A stretch of 64,000 nucleotides of DNA from the NCBI GenBank assembly GCA_930989535.1, contig CAKNLK010000003.1, forward strand, positions 62,001-126,000, given 5' to 3'. The notes beneath the pieces were generated by a model, which saw nothing but the letters and a program-made list of their open reading frames with translations, was not told the origin of the DNA and made no database searches. Shown here one piece after another: positions 1 through 7,860 of this stretch. The position numbers and the translations under genes were made by a program. Source of the DNA: an uncultured Clostridia bacterium (GTDB taxonomy: Bacteria; Bacillota; Clostridia; Christensenellales; Borkfalkiaceae). The first letter of the stretch is position 1. Every line of letters starts with the position of its first letter.

Positions 1-313
1 TGCAGGAGACGACGGGGCGCACCTTTTTGCCCGTGCCGCCCGTTTCCAGCCCGTGCTCCGCCAAAAAGGCGATGAGCGGCTGGATATTTTCGTACTTGAC
101 GCCCTGGATTTCCAGCGTGAGGCGCACCGTCATGGCGACTTCGCCCGAGCCGAACTTTTCGCTCGCCTCGATAATCGCGCGGTGCTGGGCGGCCGTGATT
201 TTGCCGTTGACGGTGATGACGCGCACGTTGAACACGTCTCCGTACCGCTTATCCTGCAGGCAGCCGAGCGCCTTAACCCGCTTGACCTCTTCGGGGGTGA
301 TTTTTGTATCCAT
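1..313 (-). CDS. Nitrite/sulfite reductase-like protein, N-terminal part (runs off left edge)
   Basis: The first 104 residues are visible and resemble the ferredoxin-like half domain of siroheme nitrite/sulfite reductases. The start MDTKITPEEVKRVKALGCLQ and a later GKITAAQHRAII stretch fit this domain, and the visible end (RPVVSC) is where a cysteine motif for the siroheme/Fe-S site usually begins. The ATG has a GGAGG ribosome site 9 nt upstream, and a consensus promoter precedes it. A Crp/Fnr regulator and a 4Fe-4S protein next door suggest a small anaerobic electron-transfer or sulfite/nitrite module. The catalytic half lies outside the window, so the substrate cannot be assigned. Confidence 0.7.
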   Translation of the reverse strand, partial: MDTKITPEEVKRVKALGCLQDKRYGDVFNVRVITVNGKITAAQHRAIIEASEKFGSGEVAMTVRLTLEIQGVKYENIQPLIAFLAEHGLETGGTGKKVRPVVSC

Positions 314-362
314 CGCAATAACCTCCGTTCTGCGCCCGCGGCGCGTTATTCTCTCGGCCCCT

Positions 363-391
363 ATTGTACCATACCGGCGGCGCTTTGTCAA
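363..391 (-). promoter_or_regulatory. Sigma-A promoter of the reductase-like gene
   Basis: On the minus strand TTGACA (386-391) is separated by exactly 17 nt from TACAAT (363-368). It lies about 50 nt upstream of the ATG at 313. No Crp-type palindrome overlaps it. Confidence 0.8.
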
Positions 392-453
392 TTTTCGCCG
401 CAAAATCGCAAAAAGAATTGCCCGCCGCCCTGCGCTGCGCAACAAACGCCCGC

Positions 454-1083
454 TCACAGGATGCGGAAAACATTTTTATGATAATCGAGTTTTCCCTCTT
501 TTTTCAATTTGGCGAGCACCGCACAGAGGGCGCTCCGGTCGCACCCGAGGTAGTCCGCCATGCCCTGCCGCCCGAACGGAACGCTCACGAGCGGCCTGCC
601 CTGCGAACGCGCGAGCGAATACAGGTAGGAGAGCACCTTTTCCGCAAGCGTGTGCCGCGTGAGGTGTTCGATGCGCTCGGTGAGGAACAGATTTTTGCGC
701 GCGAACAGCCGCAGGGCGTTCGCCGCAAGGCGCGGATAACGCGGCGAAACCGCGATGCGCTCCGCCGAAAGCCACAGAACGCGCGAATCCTCCGCCGCGC
801 GCACACTGACTGCAAGCGGCGCGCCCGAAAAGGCGAACGCCTCCGCGAACAGTTCCCCCGCCGAAAGGTGCGCGACCAATACCGGATTGCCGCCCGCGTC
901 CTCGCGCACTACGTCCGCCCCGCCCGAAAGCAGGATTCCGACGCTTTCGCACCGCTCGCCCGCGCGCAGGAGGGTTTCCCCCGCCGCGTAATTCCCCTCC
1001 CGCGCGTTCAAATCCCGCAACGCCGCGGAGGCATCTACCCCCGCAAAGAGGGGCAGCTTTGCAATTGCGGACAGACTATCCAT
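454..1083 (-). CDS. Crp/Fnr family transcription regulator
   Basis: This 209-residue protein has an N-terminal cyclic-nucleotide-binding-like beta roll (about residues 10-115) and a C-terminal winged helix (about 140-205) whose recognition region is near GRQGMADYLGCDRSAL. It lacks the N-terminal cysteine cluster of classical FNR, so it probably does not carry an FNR-type [4Fe-4S] sensor; the ligand is unknown. The ATG has a GGAGG site just upstream. It is divergent from the 4Fe-4S protein gene at 1175, and a TTGTAATTACAA palindrome in the shared gap is a likely binding site. I infer control of its own gene and the divergent gene. Confidence 0.85.
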   Translation of the reverse strand: MDSLSAIAKLPLFAGVDASAALRDLNAREGNYAAGETLLRAGERCESVGILLSGGADVVREDAGGNPVLVAHLSAGELFAEAFAFSGAPLAVSVRAAEDSRVLWLSAERIAVSPRYPRLAANALRLFARKNLFLTERIEHLTRHTLAEKVLSYLYSLARSQGRPLVSVPFGRQGMADYLGCDRSALCAVLAKLKKEGKLDYHKNVFRIL

Positions 1084-1098
1084 ACGCCCTCCGAAATG

Positions 1099-1110
1099 TT
1101 GTAATTACAA
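1099..1110. promoter_or_regulatory. Crp/Fnr-type palindromic operator TTGTAATTACAA
   Basis: A perfect 12-bp palindrome lies between the divergent regulator and 4Fe-4S genes. Its centre (1104.5) is about 41.5 bp upstream of the start expected from the plus-strand TATAAT at 1134, the class II activator position of Crp/Fnr proteins. For the minus-strand promoter it lies downstream of the start, which suggests autorepression. Confidence 0.6.
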
Positions 1111-1126
1111 CGGAATTGTTGCGAAG

Positions 1127-1155
1127 ATTGTACTATAATCGGAGAGCAAAGTCAA
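1127..1155 (-). promoter_or_regulatory. Promoter of the Crp/Fnr regulator gene
   Basis: On the minus strand TTGACT (1150-1155), a 17-nt spacer and TACAAT (1127-1132) form a near-consensus promoter. It physically overlaps the opposite promoter whose -10 is at 1134-1139. Confidence 0.75.
1134..1139 (+). promoter_or_regulatory. -10 box of the 4Fe-4S protein gene
   Basis: TATAAT stands 35 nt before the ATG at 1175. The hexamer 17 nt upstream (CGGAAT) is a poor -35, as expected for an activator-dependent promoter with the palindrome at about -41.5. Confidence 0.6.
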
Positions 1156-1174
1156 GGAAAAAGGAGAAAGCGAT

Positions 1175-1879
1175 ATGATACGCAAGATTATTACAATAGA
1201 CGAAGAAAAGTGCAACGGGTGCGGTTTGTGCGCGGCGGCGTGCCACGAGGGCGCCATCGGCATGGTAAACGGCAAGGCGAAGCTGCTGCGCGAGGACTAC
1301 TGCGACGGTTTAGGAGACTGCCTGCCCGCCTGCCCGACGGGTGCGATTTCCTTTGAGGTGCGGGAGGCGCCCGCCTACGACGAGCAAGCGGTGCTTGCCG
1401 CAAAGGCGGAAAAAGCCAAAAGCGAGCAAGCTCCCCTGCCCTGCGGCTGCCCCGGCTCGCAGGCGAAGCGCATCGAGCGCAAGAGCGCGCAAAGCGGCGC
1501 GCCCGCGTGCGAAACGGAGAGCGAATTGCGGCAGTGGCCGGTGCAAATCAAGCTGGTGCCCGTCCGCGCGCCGTGGATGGACGGGGCGGATTTGCTGATT
1601 GCCGCCGACTGCACCGCCTACGCGTACGGCGATTTCCACCGCAAATTTATGCGCAACAAGGTCGTGCTCGTCGGGTGCCCCAAGCTGGACGAGGGGGATT
1701 ACGCAGACAAGCTGACGGAAATCCTCAAAAATAACGACATCCAAAGCGTGCACATCGTGCGCATGGAGGTGCCCTGCTGCGGCGGCATTGTAAACGCCGC
1801 CAAGCGCGCATTGCAGGCGAGCGGAAAATTTATCCCCTGGCACATCACGACGATTTCGACGGACGGAAACATTTTATAA
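1175..1879 (+). CDS. 4Fe-4S ferredoxin-type protein with C-terminal cysteine domain
   Basis: This 234-residue protein starts with a ferredoxin-like domain: C13, C16, C19 and C23 form a CxxCxxCxxxC cluster motif, and C43, C49 and C53-P begin a second, less regular one. A linker with a CGCPGS motif follows, then a domain with VLVGCPKLD and a terminal PCCGG motif. Proteins of this build are probably small electron carriers found beside redox enzymes in anaerobes; that role here is inferred from the nearby reductase-like gene and Crp/Fnr regulator. An AAAGGAG ribosome site precedes the ATG. The electron partner is not visible. Confidence 0.75.
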   Translation: MIRKIITIDEEKCNGCGLCAAACHEGAIGMVNGKAKLLREDYCDGLGDCLPACPTGAISFEVREAPAYDEQAVLAAKAEKAKSEQAPLPCGCPGSQAKRIERKSAQSGAPACETESELRQWPVQIKLVPVRAPWMDGADLLIAADCTAYAYGDFHRKFMRNKVVLVGCPKLDEGDYADKLTEILKNNDIQSVHIVRMEVPCCGGIVNAAKRALQASGKFIPWHITTISTDGNIL

Positions 1880-1882
1880 TTT

Positions 1883-1922
1883 AAAGCGGGGCGCGCGGCA
1901 AAACTGCCGCGCGCCCCGCTTT
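1883..1922. terminator. Intrinsic terminator between convergent genes
   Basis: An 18-bp GC-rich perfect stem (loop AAAC) lies between the 4Fe-4S gene and the convergent gene ending at 1926. A/T runs on both sides let it serve either direction. Confidence 0.85.
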
Positions 1923-1925
1923 GAT

Positions 1926-2921
1926 TTAAACCAACTCTCCGAGCGCAATCGAGTACACGTGCGACATGCGCGTGCGCGTGAACAGCTTGTATTTGTTGCT
2001 CAGCGACTCGAATAAAATGTACAGCCTGCCATCCTTGACGGCGATTTCCTCGCTCATGCAGGGCGCCGTGATTGTCGTTTTGAGGTTGGACGAATCGAGC
2101 ATGTACAGCGGCACGCTCGCGCCGCCGACCTCGAGCGATTTATCCGCCTGCCCTCCCAATACGTTTTCATATACCCAAATCGTCGAATCGGGCAGGCCGT
2201 AGGAGCAGGAGAGCGCGATGCCGCCCTCGTACACCGCGATGCCCTGCACCTGTTCGCGCACGGAAACCGCAAAGCTCGGCTCGCCCGCGGGCGCGCCCGC
2301 TTCGTCCACTTCGTACGCGTATACGACGGCGCAATTCATGGAGCCGTCCGCCGTCTGCAGGTGGTGGCTTTCGGGCGTTTCGTAGTTGCCGGGGCGATAA
2401 AATTCGCCCACGTACAGCATATTTTCGGTATATTGGCAGAAGGCAGCGTTCAGCCCCGCTTCGAAATAGTCCGCCTCGACCGCCCCGCCGCTTTCCGCCG
2501 CGAGCGCCCCGGCAAGGGAAACGCGCGCGATGCGGTTTCCGCTCGCGACGTACAAAAATTCCTCCGAGCAGGCGACACCGCCGAAGTGCGACTCGTCCGC
2601 CGCGCCCTTTTCAATCAGGGTGATATACTTTTCCGTCCCTTCGCCGTCCTCGTCGATGAGGTACACGCGCGAGGGGCCCTTGGACAGATATCCGCTCATC
2701 GCAAAGGTATACCCTTCCTCGTTTTCGGGCAGGGCTGTAAGCCCCTGCGGGCACACGCCGTCGGAAAGCCCGGGGATGGCGAACTCCCGCCGCGCGAGCG
2801 AATCGAACTGCGGGTAGGACGCGCCGCAGTACCAGACAACCAAAAAAATGCCGAGGGCGAGCACGGCCGCCCCGACGATGCACAGGGCGATGCGCCCCTT
2901 TTTGCTCTTTTTTTCAGACAT
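1926..2921 (-). CDS. Membrane-anchored extracellular protein of unknown function
   Basis: This 331-residue protein has a short charged N-terminus, one hydrophobic helix (about residues 10-29, GAAVLALGIFLVVWY) and a long extracytoplasmic domain. That domain has repeated short strands such as SRVYLIDED, EFLYVASGN and MLYVGEFY, which suggest a beta-propeller-like fold. I recognise no catalytic motif. The start at 2921 is chosen over an upstream ATG because AAGGAG lies 7-8 nt before it. It is monocistronic, with a promoter at 2942-2970 and a terminator at its end. Function unknown. Confidence 0.7.
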   Translation of the reverse strand: MSEKKSKKGRIALCIVGAAVLALGIFLVVWYCGASYPQFDSLARREFAIPGLSDGVCPQGLTALPENEEGYTFAMSGYLSKGPSRVYLIDEDGEGTEKYITLIEKGAADESHFGGVACSEEFLYVASGNRIARVSLAGALAAESGGAVEADYFEAGLNAAFCQYTENMLYVGEFYRPGNYETPESHHLQTADGSMNCAVVYAYEVDEAGAPAGEPSFAVSVREQVQGIAVYEGGIALSCSYGLPDSTIWVYENVLGGQADKSLEVGGASVPLYMLDSSNLKTTITAPCMSEEIAVKDGRLYILFESLSNKYKLFTRTRMSHVYSIALGELV

Positions 2922-2941
2922 TGCTTTTTCTCCTTGCCGCC

Positions 2942-2970
2942 ATTGTACCACAATTTGCGCCCCTTTGCAA
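2942..2970 (-). promoter_or_regulatory. Promoter of the membrane-anchored protein gene
   Basis: Minus strand TTGCAA (2965-2970), 17-nt spacer, TACAAT (2942-2947), placed just upstream of the start at 2921. Confidence 0.7.
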
Positions 2971-2998
2971 GGAAGTTTTTTGCCCCGCGCCGCAAAAA

Positions 2999-3034
2999 GA
3001 GGGAGAGGAAACGCAGAACGGTTTCCTCTCCCTC
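2999..3034 (-). terminator. Terminator of the zinc-ribbon protein gene
   Basis: A 14-bp stem (GAGGGAGAGGAAAC and its complement) followed on the minus strand by TTTTTG, 26 nt after the stop at 3060. Confidence 0.8.
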
Positions 3035-3059
3035 GATTGCTCTGTCTAATCTGTTTTTT

Positions 3060-3326
3060 TTACATATTGTCGTCCAGCGGATGCCCGCAATGCGGACACT
3101 TTTTGAACGCCATCCGCCGATAGATGCCCAGCGGCACATTGCAATACGGGCAGCGGTGGCAAGCCCAACAGACAAAATTTGTAATACCCCCGATAGCAAC
3201 CGCGATGACAATGCATAATGCAGGATGCAGGTGCGTACAAACTCCTAAAACAAGACAGACGATTGTACCGACAATATAGCCGAGTACGGTTATCGCCTGA
3301 TAAAACCCCAATCTTCTTCTTTTCAT
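3060..3326 (-). CDS. Small membrane protein with C-terminal zinc ribbon
   Basis: This 88-residue protein has two hydrophobic segments (about residues 8-27 and 30-50) followed by a soluble tail with two CxxC pairs (CPYC and CPHC) about 20 residues apart, a zinc-ribbon arrangement. A GAGAGGAGA ribosome site decides the start at 3326 rather than an upstream in-frame codon. It is divergent from the glycerophosphodiesterase gene. Three TTGTAA repeats at 11/22-bp spacing lie about 77-115 nt upstream and resemble the Pho-box-like arrays near pstS and the Na/Pi transporter. Function unknown. Confidence 0.65.
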   Translation of the reverse strand: MKRRRLGFYQAITVLGYIVGTIVCLVLGVCTHLHPALCIVIAVAIGGITNFVCWACHRCPYCNVPLGIYRRMAFKKCPHCGHPLDDNM

Positions 3327-3402
3327 TTCTCCTCTCACGAAGTTCCCCAAAAAAGAGGTTTTGCCCCTTTCCTCCCTTCGGCAATTCTATAATAATCCTC
3401 CT

Positions 3403-3441
3403 TTGTAATAATTTTATCCTGCAATTGTAAAATTTTTGTAA
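3403..3441. promoter_or_regulatory. TTGTAA direct repeats, possible Pho-box-like array
   Basis: TTGTAA occurs at 3403, 3425 and 3436, that is spacings of 22 and 11 bp, in the 324-bp gap between the zinc-ribbon gene and the glycerophosphodiesterase gene. Apart from this and the promoter at 3542, I see nothing else in the gap. The link to phosphate control is inference from similar arrays at 50385 and 55443. Confidence 0.35.
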
Positions 3442-3541
3442 CTTGTGCCGCGCGCCCTTTCCGCACATTTCCTTAAAAAATGTCGATAATTGTGGAACAT
3501 ACAAGATATTGTGTTTCACAAAAAATATTTGCCCCAACATA

Positions 3542-3570
3542 TTGACAAGCGCCGCCGCCGGTGCTATAAT
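3542..3570 (+). promoter_or_regulatory. Consensus sigma-A promoter of the glycerophosphodiesterase gene
   Basis: TTGACA (3542-3547), 17-nt spacer and TATAAT (3565-3570): a perfect match to both hexamers, 81 nt before the ATG. Confidence 0.9.
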
Positions 3571-3650
3571 AGAACCCTACCGAAAAATCAAGCGAAAACC
3601 ATTGCACCGAACAGCGGTGAACGATTTGCTCGCAAAGGAGAGGTGAAACA

Positions 3651-4376
3651 ATGTTGACGACAGGAATGATTGCGGACAAAAAGGCGACGAGGATGGTGGC
3701 GCACCGCGGGCTGTCCGGCATCGAGCGGGAAAACACGCTGCCCGCGTTCGTGGCGGCGGGGAACCGCAGCTACTTCGGCATCGAGTGCGACGTGCACGTG
3801 ACGAAGGACGGAAAGTACCTCGTATACCACGACGACAGGACGAACCGGCTGTGCGAGCGGGATATGGCGCTCGAAGAGAGCACGGAGGCACAGCTGCGCG
3901 CGCTGCGCATCAAAGATTCGGGCAGCGAAGCGTACACGGATTCGCTCAAGCTCCCTTATCTTTCCGAGTATATCGCGGTATGCGCGCGCTACGGGAAGAC
4001 GGCAGTCGTCGAACTGAAAAACCCGATGACGGCGGAACACATCGCGAATATCGTGCGAATCTGCGAGGAAGGGTACAGCCTTGCCGACGTCGTCTTTATT
4101 TCCTTTTGCTTCGAAAACCTCGTGGAGGTGCGCAAGATTAAGCCGGAGCAGACGGTGCAGTTTTTGTGCGGCGAATACACGGAAGATTTGCTGCCGCGGC
4201 TGAAAGAGCACCGCTTCGATTTGGATATCTATTACAAGGCGCTGACGAAGGAGCGCGTCGCGGCCATGCATGCGGCGGGAATTCGCGTCAACTGCTGGAC
4301 GTGCGACGATAAGGCGGAAGCGGAAGAATTGATATCGTGGGGTGTAGACTACATCACGACCAATATTTTGGAGTGA
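3651..4376 (+). CDS. Cytosolic glycerophosphodiester phosphodiesterase
   Basis: This 241-residue enzyme belongs to the GDPD family, which hydrolyses glycerophosphodiesters to glycerol 3-phosphate and an alcohol. Visible active-site residues are H18-R19 (AHRG), E45 and D47 (GIECDVH) and H60 (YHDD), which match the metal-binding and acid/base set of the family. The C-terminal NCWTCDD and DYITTN motifs are also typical. There is no signal peptide, so it acts in the cytosol. GGAGAGGTGAAACA precedes the ATG. Its consensus promoter suggests steady expression; a TTGTAA array upstream may add phosphate control. Confidence 0.9.
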   Translation: MLTTGMIADKKATRMVAHRGLSGIERENTLPAFVAAGNRSYFGIECDVHVTKDGKYLVYHDDRTNRLCERDMALEESTEAQLRALRIKDSGSEAYTDSLKLPYLSEYIAVCARYGKTAVVELKNPMTAEHIANIVRICEEGYSLADVVFISFCFENLVEVRKIKPEQTVQFLCGEYTEDLLPRLKEHRFDLDIYYKALTKERVAAMHAAGIRVNCWTCDDKAEAEELISWGVDYITTNILE

Positions 4377-4507
4377 CGCAACAGAAATTTCGGCAACGCC
4401 GGCGCAAAAACGGCGCCGCGGCGGAGCCGCTATGGTAAGGGAATTCAGAAAGCGCTCCCGACGGAAACGCTTTCTTCCAGAGATATATTTAGCGACAGGA
4501 GAGACTT

Positions 4508-6871
4508 ATGTATCAGGTTATCAAACGGGACGGACAAATTGCAGAATTTGACATCAAAAAGATTGCCCTGGCAATCACGAAAGCGTTCGACGCGGTGCAA
4601 AAGCAGTACCACCCGAGCATCATCGACATGCTCGCGCTGAAGGTGACTGCGGATTTTGAGCCGAAGATTAAAGAGGGGAAAATCGCCGTCGAGGACATTC
4701 AGGACAGCGTGGAGGCGGTGCTCTCCGAGGCGGGGTATGCGGACGTGGCGAAATGCTACATCCTCTACCGCAAGCAGCGCGAGAAAATCCGCAATATGAA
4801 CTCGACCATGCTCGACTACAAGGCGCTCGTGAACAGTTATGTAAAGGCGACCGACTGGCGCGTGAAGGAGAATTCGACCGTGACCTATTCGGTGGGCGGG
4901 CTCATCCTCTCCAACAGCGGCGCCATCACCGCCAACTACTGGCTTTCGGAAATTTACGACGAGGAAGTGGCGAACGCGCACCGCAACGCGGAAATCCACA
5001 TCCACGATTTGTCCATGCTGACGGGCTACTGCGCGGGCTGGTCACTCAAACAGCTCATCCAGGAGGGCTTGGGCGGCATTTCGGGCAAGATTACCTCCGC
5101 CCCCGCCAAGCACCTTGCGACGCTGTGCAACCAGATGGTCAACTTTTTGGGAATCATGCAAAACGAATGGGCGGGCGCGCAGGCGTTCAGCTCCTTCGAT
5201 ACCTACCTCGCGCCCTTCGTAAAGACGGACAACCTCGACTACGAGCAGGTGAAAAAGTGCATCGAGAGCTTTATCTACGGCGTGAACACCCCCAGCCGCT
5301 GGGGCACGCAGGCGCCGTTCTCCAACATCACGCTCGACTGGACGGTGCCGAACGACCTCGCCGAGCTGCCCGCCATCGTGGGCGGCAAGCCGCAGAACTT
5401 CAAATATAAGGACTGCCAGAAGGAAATGGACATGGTGAACAAGGCGTTCATCGAGGTGATGATCGAGGGCGACGCGAACGGCCGCGGCTTCCAGTACCCC
5501 ATCCCCACCTATTCCATCACCAGAGATTTCAACTGGGCGGACAGCGAAAACAACCGCCTGCTGTTTGAGATGACCTCCAAGTACGGCACCCCCTACTTTT
5601 CCAACTACGTGAATTCGGACATGGAGCCGAGCGACATCCGCAGCATGTGCTGCCGCCTGCGCCTCGATTTGCGCGAACTGCGCAAGAAGTCGGGCGGGTA
5701 CTTCGGCAGCGGCGAATCGACGGGCTCCGTCGGCGTCGTGACCATCAACATGCCGCGCATCGCCTATCAGTCGGCAGACGAAGCGGAATTTTTCCGCCGC
5801 CTCGATAGGCTGATGGACATCTCCGCGCGCTCGCTCAAAACCAAGCGCACGGTCATCACAAAACTGCTCGACGAGGGGCTGTACCCCTACACCAAGCGGT
5901 ACCTCGGCACGTTTGCCAACCATTTCTCCACCATCGGTTTGGTCGGCATGAACGAGGCGGCGCTCAACGCGAAGTGGATTGCCAAGGACATGACGCACCC
6001 CGAGGCGCAGGAGTTCACCAAGCGCGTGCTCAACCACATGCGCGAGCGGCTCTCCGACTACCAGGAGCAGTACGGCGATTTGTACAACCTCGAAGCGACG
6101 CCCGCCGAATCGACGACCTACCGCTTCGCCAAGCACGACAAGGAGCAGTTCCCCGGCATCATCACCGCCAACGAGAACGGCACCCCCTACTACACGAACA
6201 GCTCGCACCTGCCCGTCGGCTACACCGAGGACGTGTTCGACGCGCTGGATATTCAGGACGATTTGCAGACGCTGTACACCTCGGGCACGGTGTTCCACGC
6301 CTTCCTCGGCGAAAAGCTGCCCGACTGGAAGGCGGCGGCCTCGCTCGTCAAGAAGATCGCGGACAACTACAAGCTGCCCTACTACACCCTTTCGCCCACC
6401 TATTCCATCTGCAAGGAGCACGGATATCTTGCGGGCGAGCAGTTCACCTGCCCGCACTGCGGCGCAAAGACGGAAGTGTACAGCCGCATCACCGGCTACT
6501 ACCGCCCCGTACAGAACTGGAACGACGGCAAAGCGCAGGAGTTCAAGGACAGGAAGGTATACGACATCGCGCACTCCACCCTCAAACACTCGCACGCCCT
6601 GCACGCGGAGGCGTGCGCCGAAGCGGCGTCGCCCGCGCTGGACGGCCCCGTGCTGTTCACGCGCGACGGATGCCCCAACTGCAAGACGAGCAAGATGATG
6701 CTCGACAAGGCGGGCGTGAAATACAAAATCGTCAACGCCGAACAGGATGCGGCGGTGACGCGCAAGTACGGCGTGAAGAAAGCGCCTTCCCTGCTGGTAC
6801 CCGACGGCGACGGATTCAAGACGTACGACAACGCGAGCGAAATACGCAGATACATCGAGAGCATCGGCTGA
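4508..6871 (+). CDS. nrdD: Anaerobic ribonucleoside-triphosphate reductase fused to a C-terminal redoxin
   Basis: This 787-residue class III enzyme reduces ribonucleotides to deoxyribonucleotides with a glycyl radical. An ATP-cone occupies the N-terminus (about 1-90). Cysteines fit the active site: C175 in TGYCAGW and the pair C381-C382 in SMCCRLRLD. A zinc site follows (CKEHG and CPHCG), then the radical glycine, probably G663 in RITGYYRP. The last 80 residues form a glutaredoxin/thioredoxin-like domain with C722-P-N-C725. Fusion of the reductant to the enzyme, with trxB starting 1 nt after the stop, suggests a TrxB-to-redoxin-to-NrdD electron path instead of formate. No nrdG activase is adjacent. 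An AGGAG site precedes the ATG. Confidence 0.93.
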   Translation: MYQVIKRDGQIAEFDIKKIALAITKAFDAVQKQYHPSIIDMLALKVTADFEPKIKEGKIAVEDIQDSVEAVLSEAGYADVAKCYILYRKQREKIRNMNSTMLDYKALVNSYVKATDWRVKENSTVTYSVGGLILSNSGAITANYWLSEIYDEEVANAHRNAEIHIHDLSMLTGYCAGWSLKQLIQEGLGGISGKITSAPAKHLATLCNQMVNFLGIMQNEWAGAQAFSSFDTYLAPFVKTDNLDYEQVKKCIESFIYGVNTPSRWGTQAPFSNITLDWTVPNDLAELPAIVGGKPQNFKYKDCQKEMDMVNKAFIEVMIEGDANGRGFQYPIPTYSITRDFNWADSENNRLLFEMTSKYGTPYFSNYVNSDMEPSDIRSMCCRLRLDLRELRKKSGGYFGSGESTGSVGVVTINMPRIAYQSADEAEFFRRLDRLMDISARSLKTKRTVITKLLDEGLYPYTKRYLGTFANHFSTIGLVGMNEAALNAKWIAKDMTHPEAQEFTKRVLNHMRERLSDYQEQYGDLYNLEATPAESTTYRFAKHDKEQFPGIITANENGTPYYTNSSHLPVGYTEDVFDALDIQDDLQTLYTSGTVFHAFLGEKLPDWKAAASLVKKIADNYKLPYYTLSPTYSICKEHGYLAGEQFTCPHCGAKTEVYSRITGYYRPVQNWNDGKAQEFKDRKVYDIAHSTLKHSHALHAEACAEAASPALDGPVLFTRDGCPNCKTSKMMLDKAGVKYKIVNAEQDAAVTRKYGVKKAPSLLVPDGDGFKTYDNASEIRRYIESIG

Positions 6872-6872
6872 T

Positions 6873-7790
6873 ATGTACGACATCATCATCATCGGCGCGG
6901 GCGCGGCAGGCATGACCTCCGCGCTCTACGCTTTGCGCAACGGAAAAAAGGTATTGGTTCTGGAGGGAGAGAGCCTGGGCGGGCAGATCGCCACGTCGCC
7001 CCGCCTGGAGAACTTCCCCTCCATCAAGGAGATCAGCGGCGAGGCGTTTGCGGACAATCTGTACGAGCAGATCGACGCGCTGGGCGCGGAGGTAGAGATC
7101 GAAAAGGCGGTGCGCATCGAAAAGCGGGCGGAGGGCGACTTTGCCGTACACACCGAATACGGGCAGTACGAGGGCAGGAGCGTGATTATCGCCGCGGGCG
7201 TGAAGCACAAGCACTTAAAAACCAGGCACAAGCGCGAAGATTTGGTCGGCAAGGGCGTCTACTACTGCGCCGTGTGCGACGGGCCGTTCTATAAGGGGCA
7301 GGAGGTCGCGCTCGTCGGCGACGCCAACACCGCCCTGCAATACGCGCTGCTTCTTTCGGGCTACTGTAAAAAAGTGTACATGTACACTCTCTTCGATAAA
7401 TTTTTCGGGGACGCGAACCTTGTGAAGGCGGTGCGCTCCAAGGAAAACATCGAGGTGCGCCCCGATACAAACGTCGTCGATTTTATCGGCGAAGAGGAGC
7501 TGAAAGCCATCGAATATACGGACAAGGACGGCAACCTCTGCCGGCAGGAGATCCCCGCGGTGTTCGTGGCGATCGGGCAGGTGCCGGACAACGGGGCGTT
7601 TGCGAACGTCGCCGATTTGGACGAGGCGGGCTACATTATCGCGGACGAAAACTGCAAGACGCGCACGCCCGGCGTTTTCGTGGCGGGCGATTGCCGCACG
7701 AAGGCGGTGCGGCAGGTTTCCACCGCCGTTTCCGACGGCGCGATTGCCGCGACGAACGCTTCGCTGTATCTGGAGAGTTTAGAAGGATAA
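6873..7790 (+). CDS. trxB: Thioredoxin reductase-like flavoprotein
   Basis: This 305-residue protein has an N-terminal FAD-binding GAGAAG motif (about residues 8-13), the redox-active pair C132-A-V-C135-D-G, a central NAD(P)H-binding region starting VALVGDANTA and a C-terminal FAD motif near PGVFVAGDC. The NAD(P)-binding loop reads GDANTA, a departure from the usual GGGxSA, so cofactor preference is open. It starts 1 nt after the nrdD stop and must be co-transcribed. I infer that its electrons go to the redoxin domain of NrdD. Length and domain order fit the low-molecular-weight TrxB family. Confidence 0.9.
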   Translation: MYDIIIIGAGAAGMTSALYALRNGKKVLVLEGESLGGQIATSPRLENFPSIKEISGEAFADNLYEQIDALGAEVEIEKAVRIEKRAEGDFAVHTEYGQYEGRSVIIAAGVKHKHLKTRHKREDLVGKGVYYCAVCDGPFYKGQEVALVGDANTALQYALLLSGYCKKVYMYTLFDKFFGDANLVKAVRSKENIEVRPDTNVVDFIGEEELKAIEYTDKDGNLCRQEIPAVFVAIGQVPDNGAFANVADLDEAGYIIADENCKTRTPGVFVAGDCRTKAVRQVSTAVSDGAIAATNASLYLESLEG

Positions 7791-7817
7791 TTTTTTATAC
7801 AACGTAATCAAATTTTA

Positions 7818-7845
7818 AGCCCCGCCGGGCGAGCCCGGCGGGGCT
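7818..7845 (+). terminator. Terminator after nrdD-trxB
   Basis: A 12-bp stem AGCCCCGCCGGG with its complement and loop CGAG, followed by GTTTATTATT. It could also stop the convergent lipoprotein transcript. Confidence 0.85.
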
Positions 7846-7860
7846 GTTTATTATTCGCTT

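Noticed and set aside
4448..4474. Hairpin GAAAGCG/CGCTTTC before nrdD as an NrdR box or riboswitch
   Set aside because: It does not match the NrdR palindrome and is too small for a riboswitch; no evidence for a function.
5042..6913. Long minus-strand open frame across nrdD
   Set aside because: Antisense shadow; nrdD has all family motifs on the plus strand.
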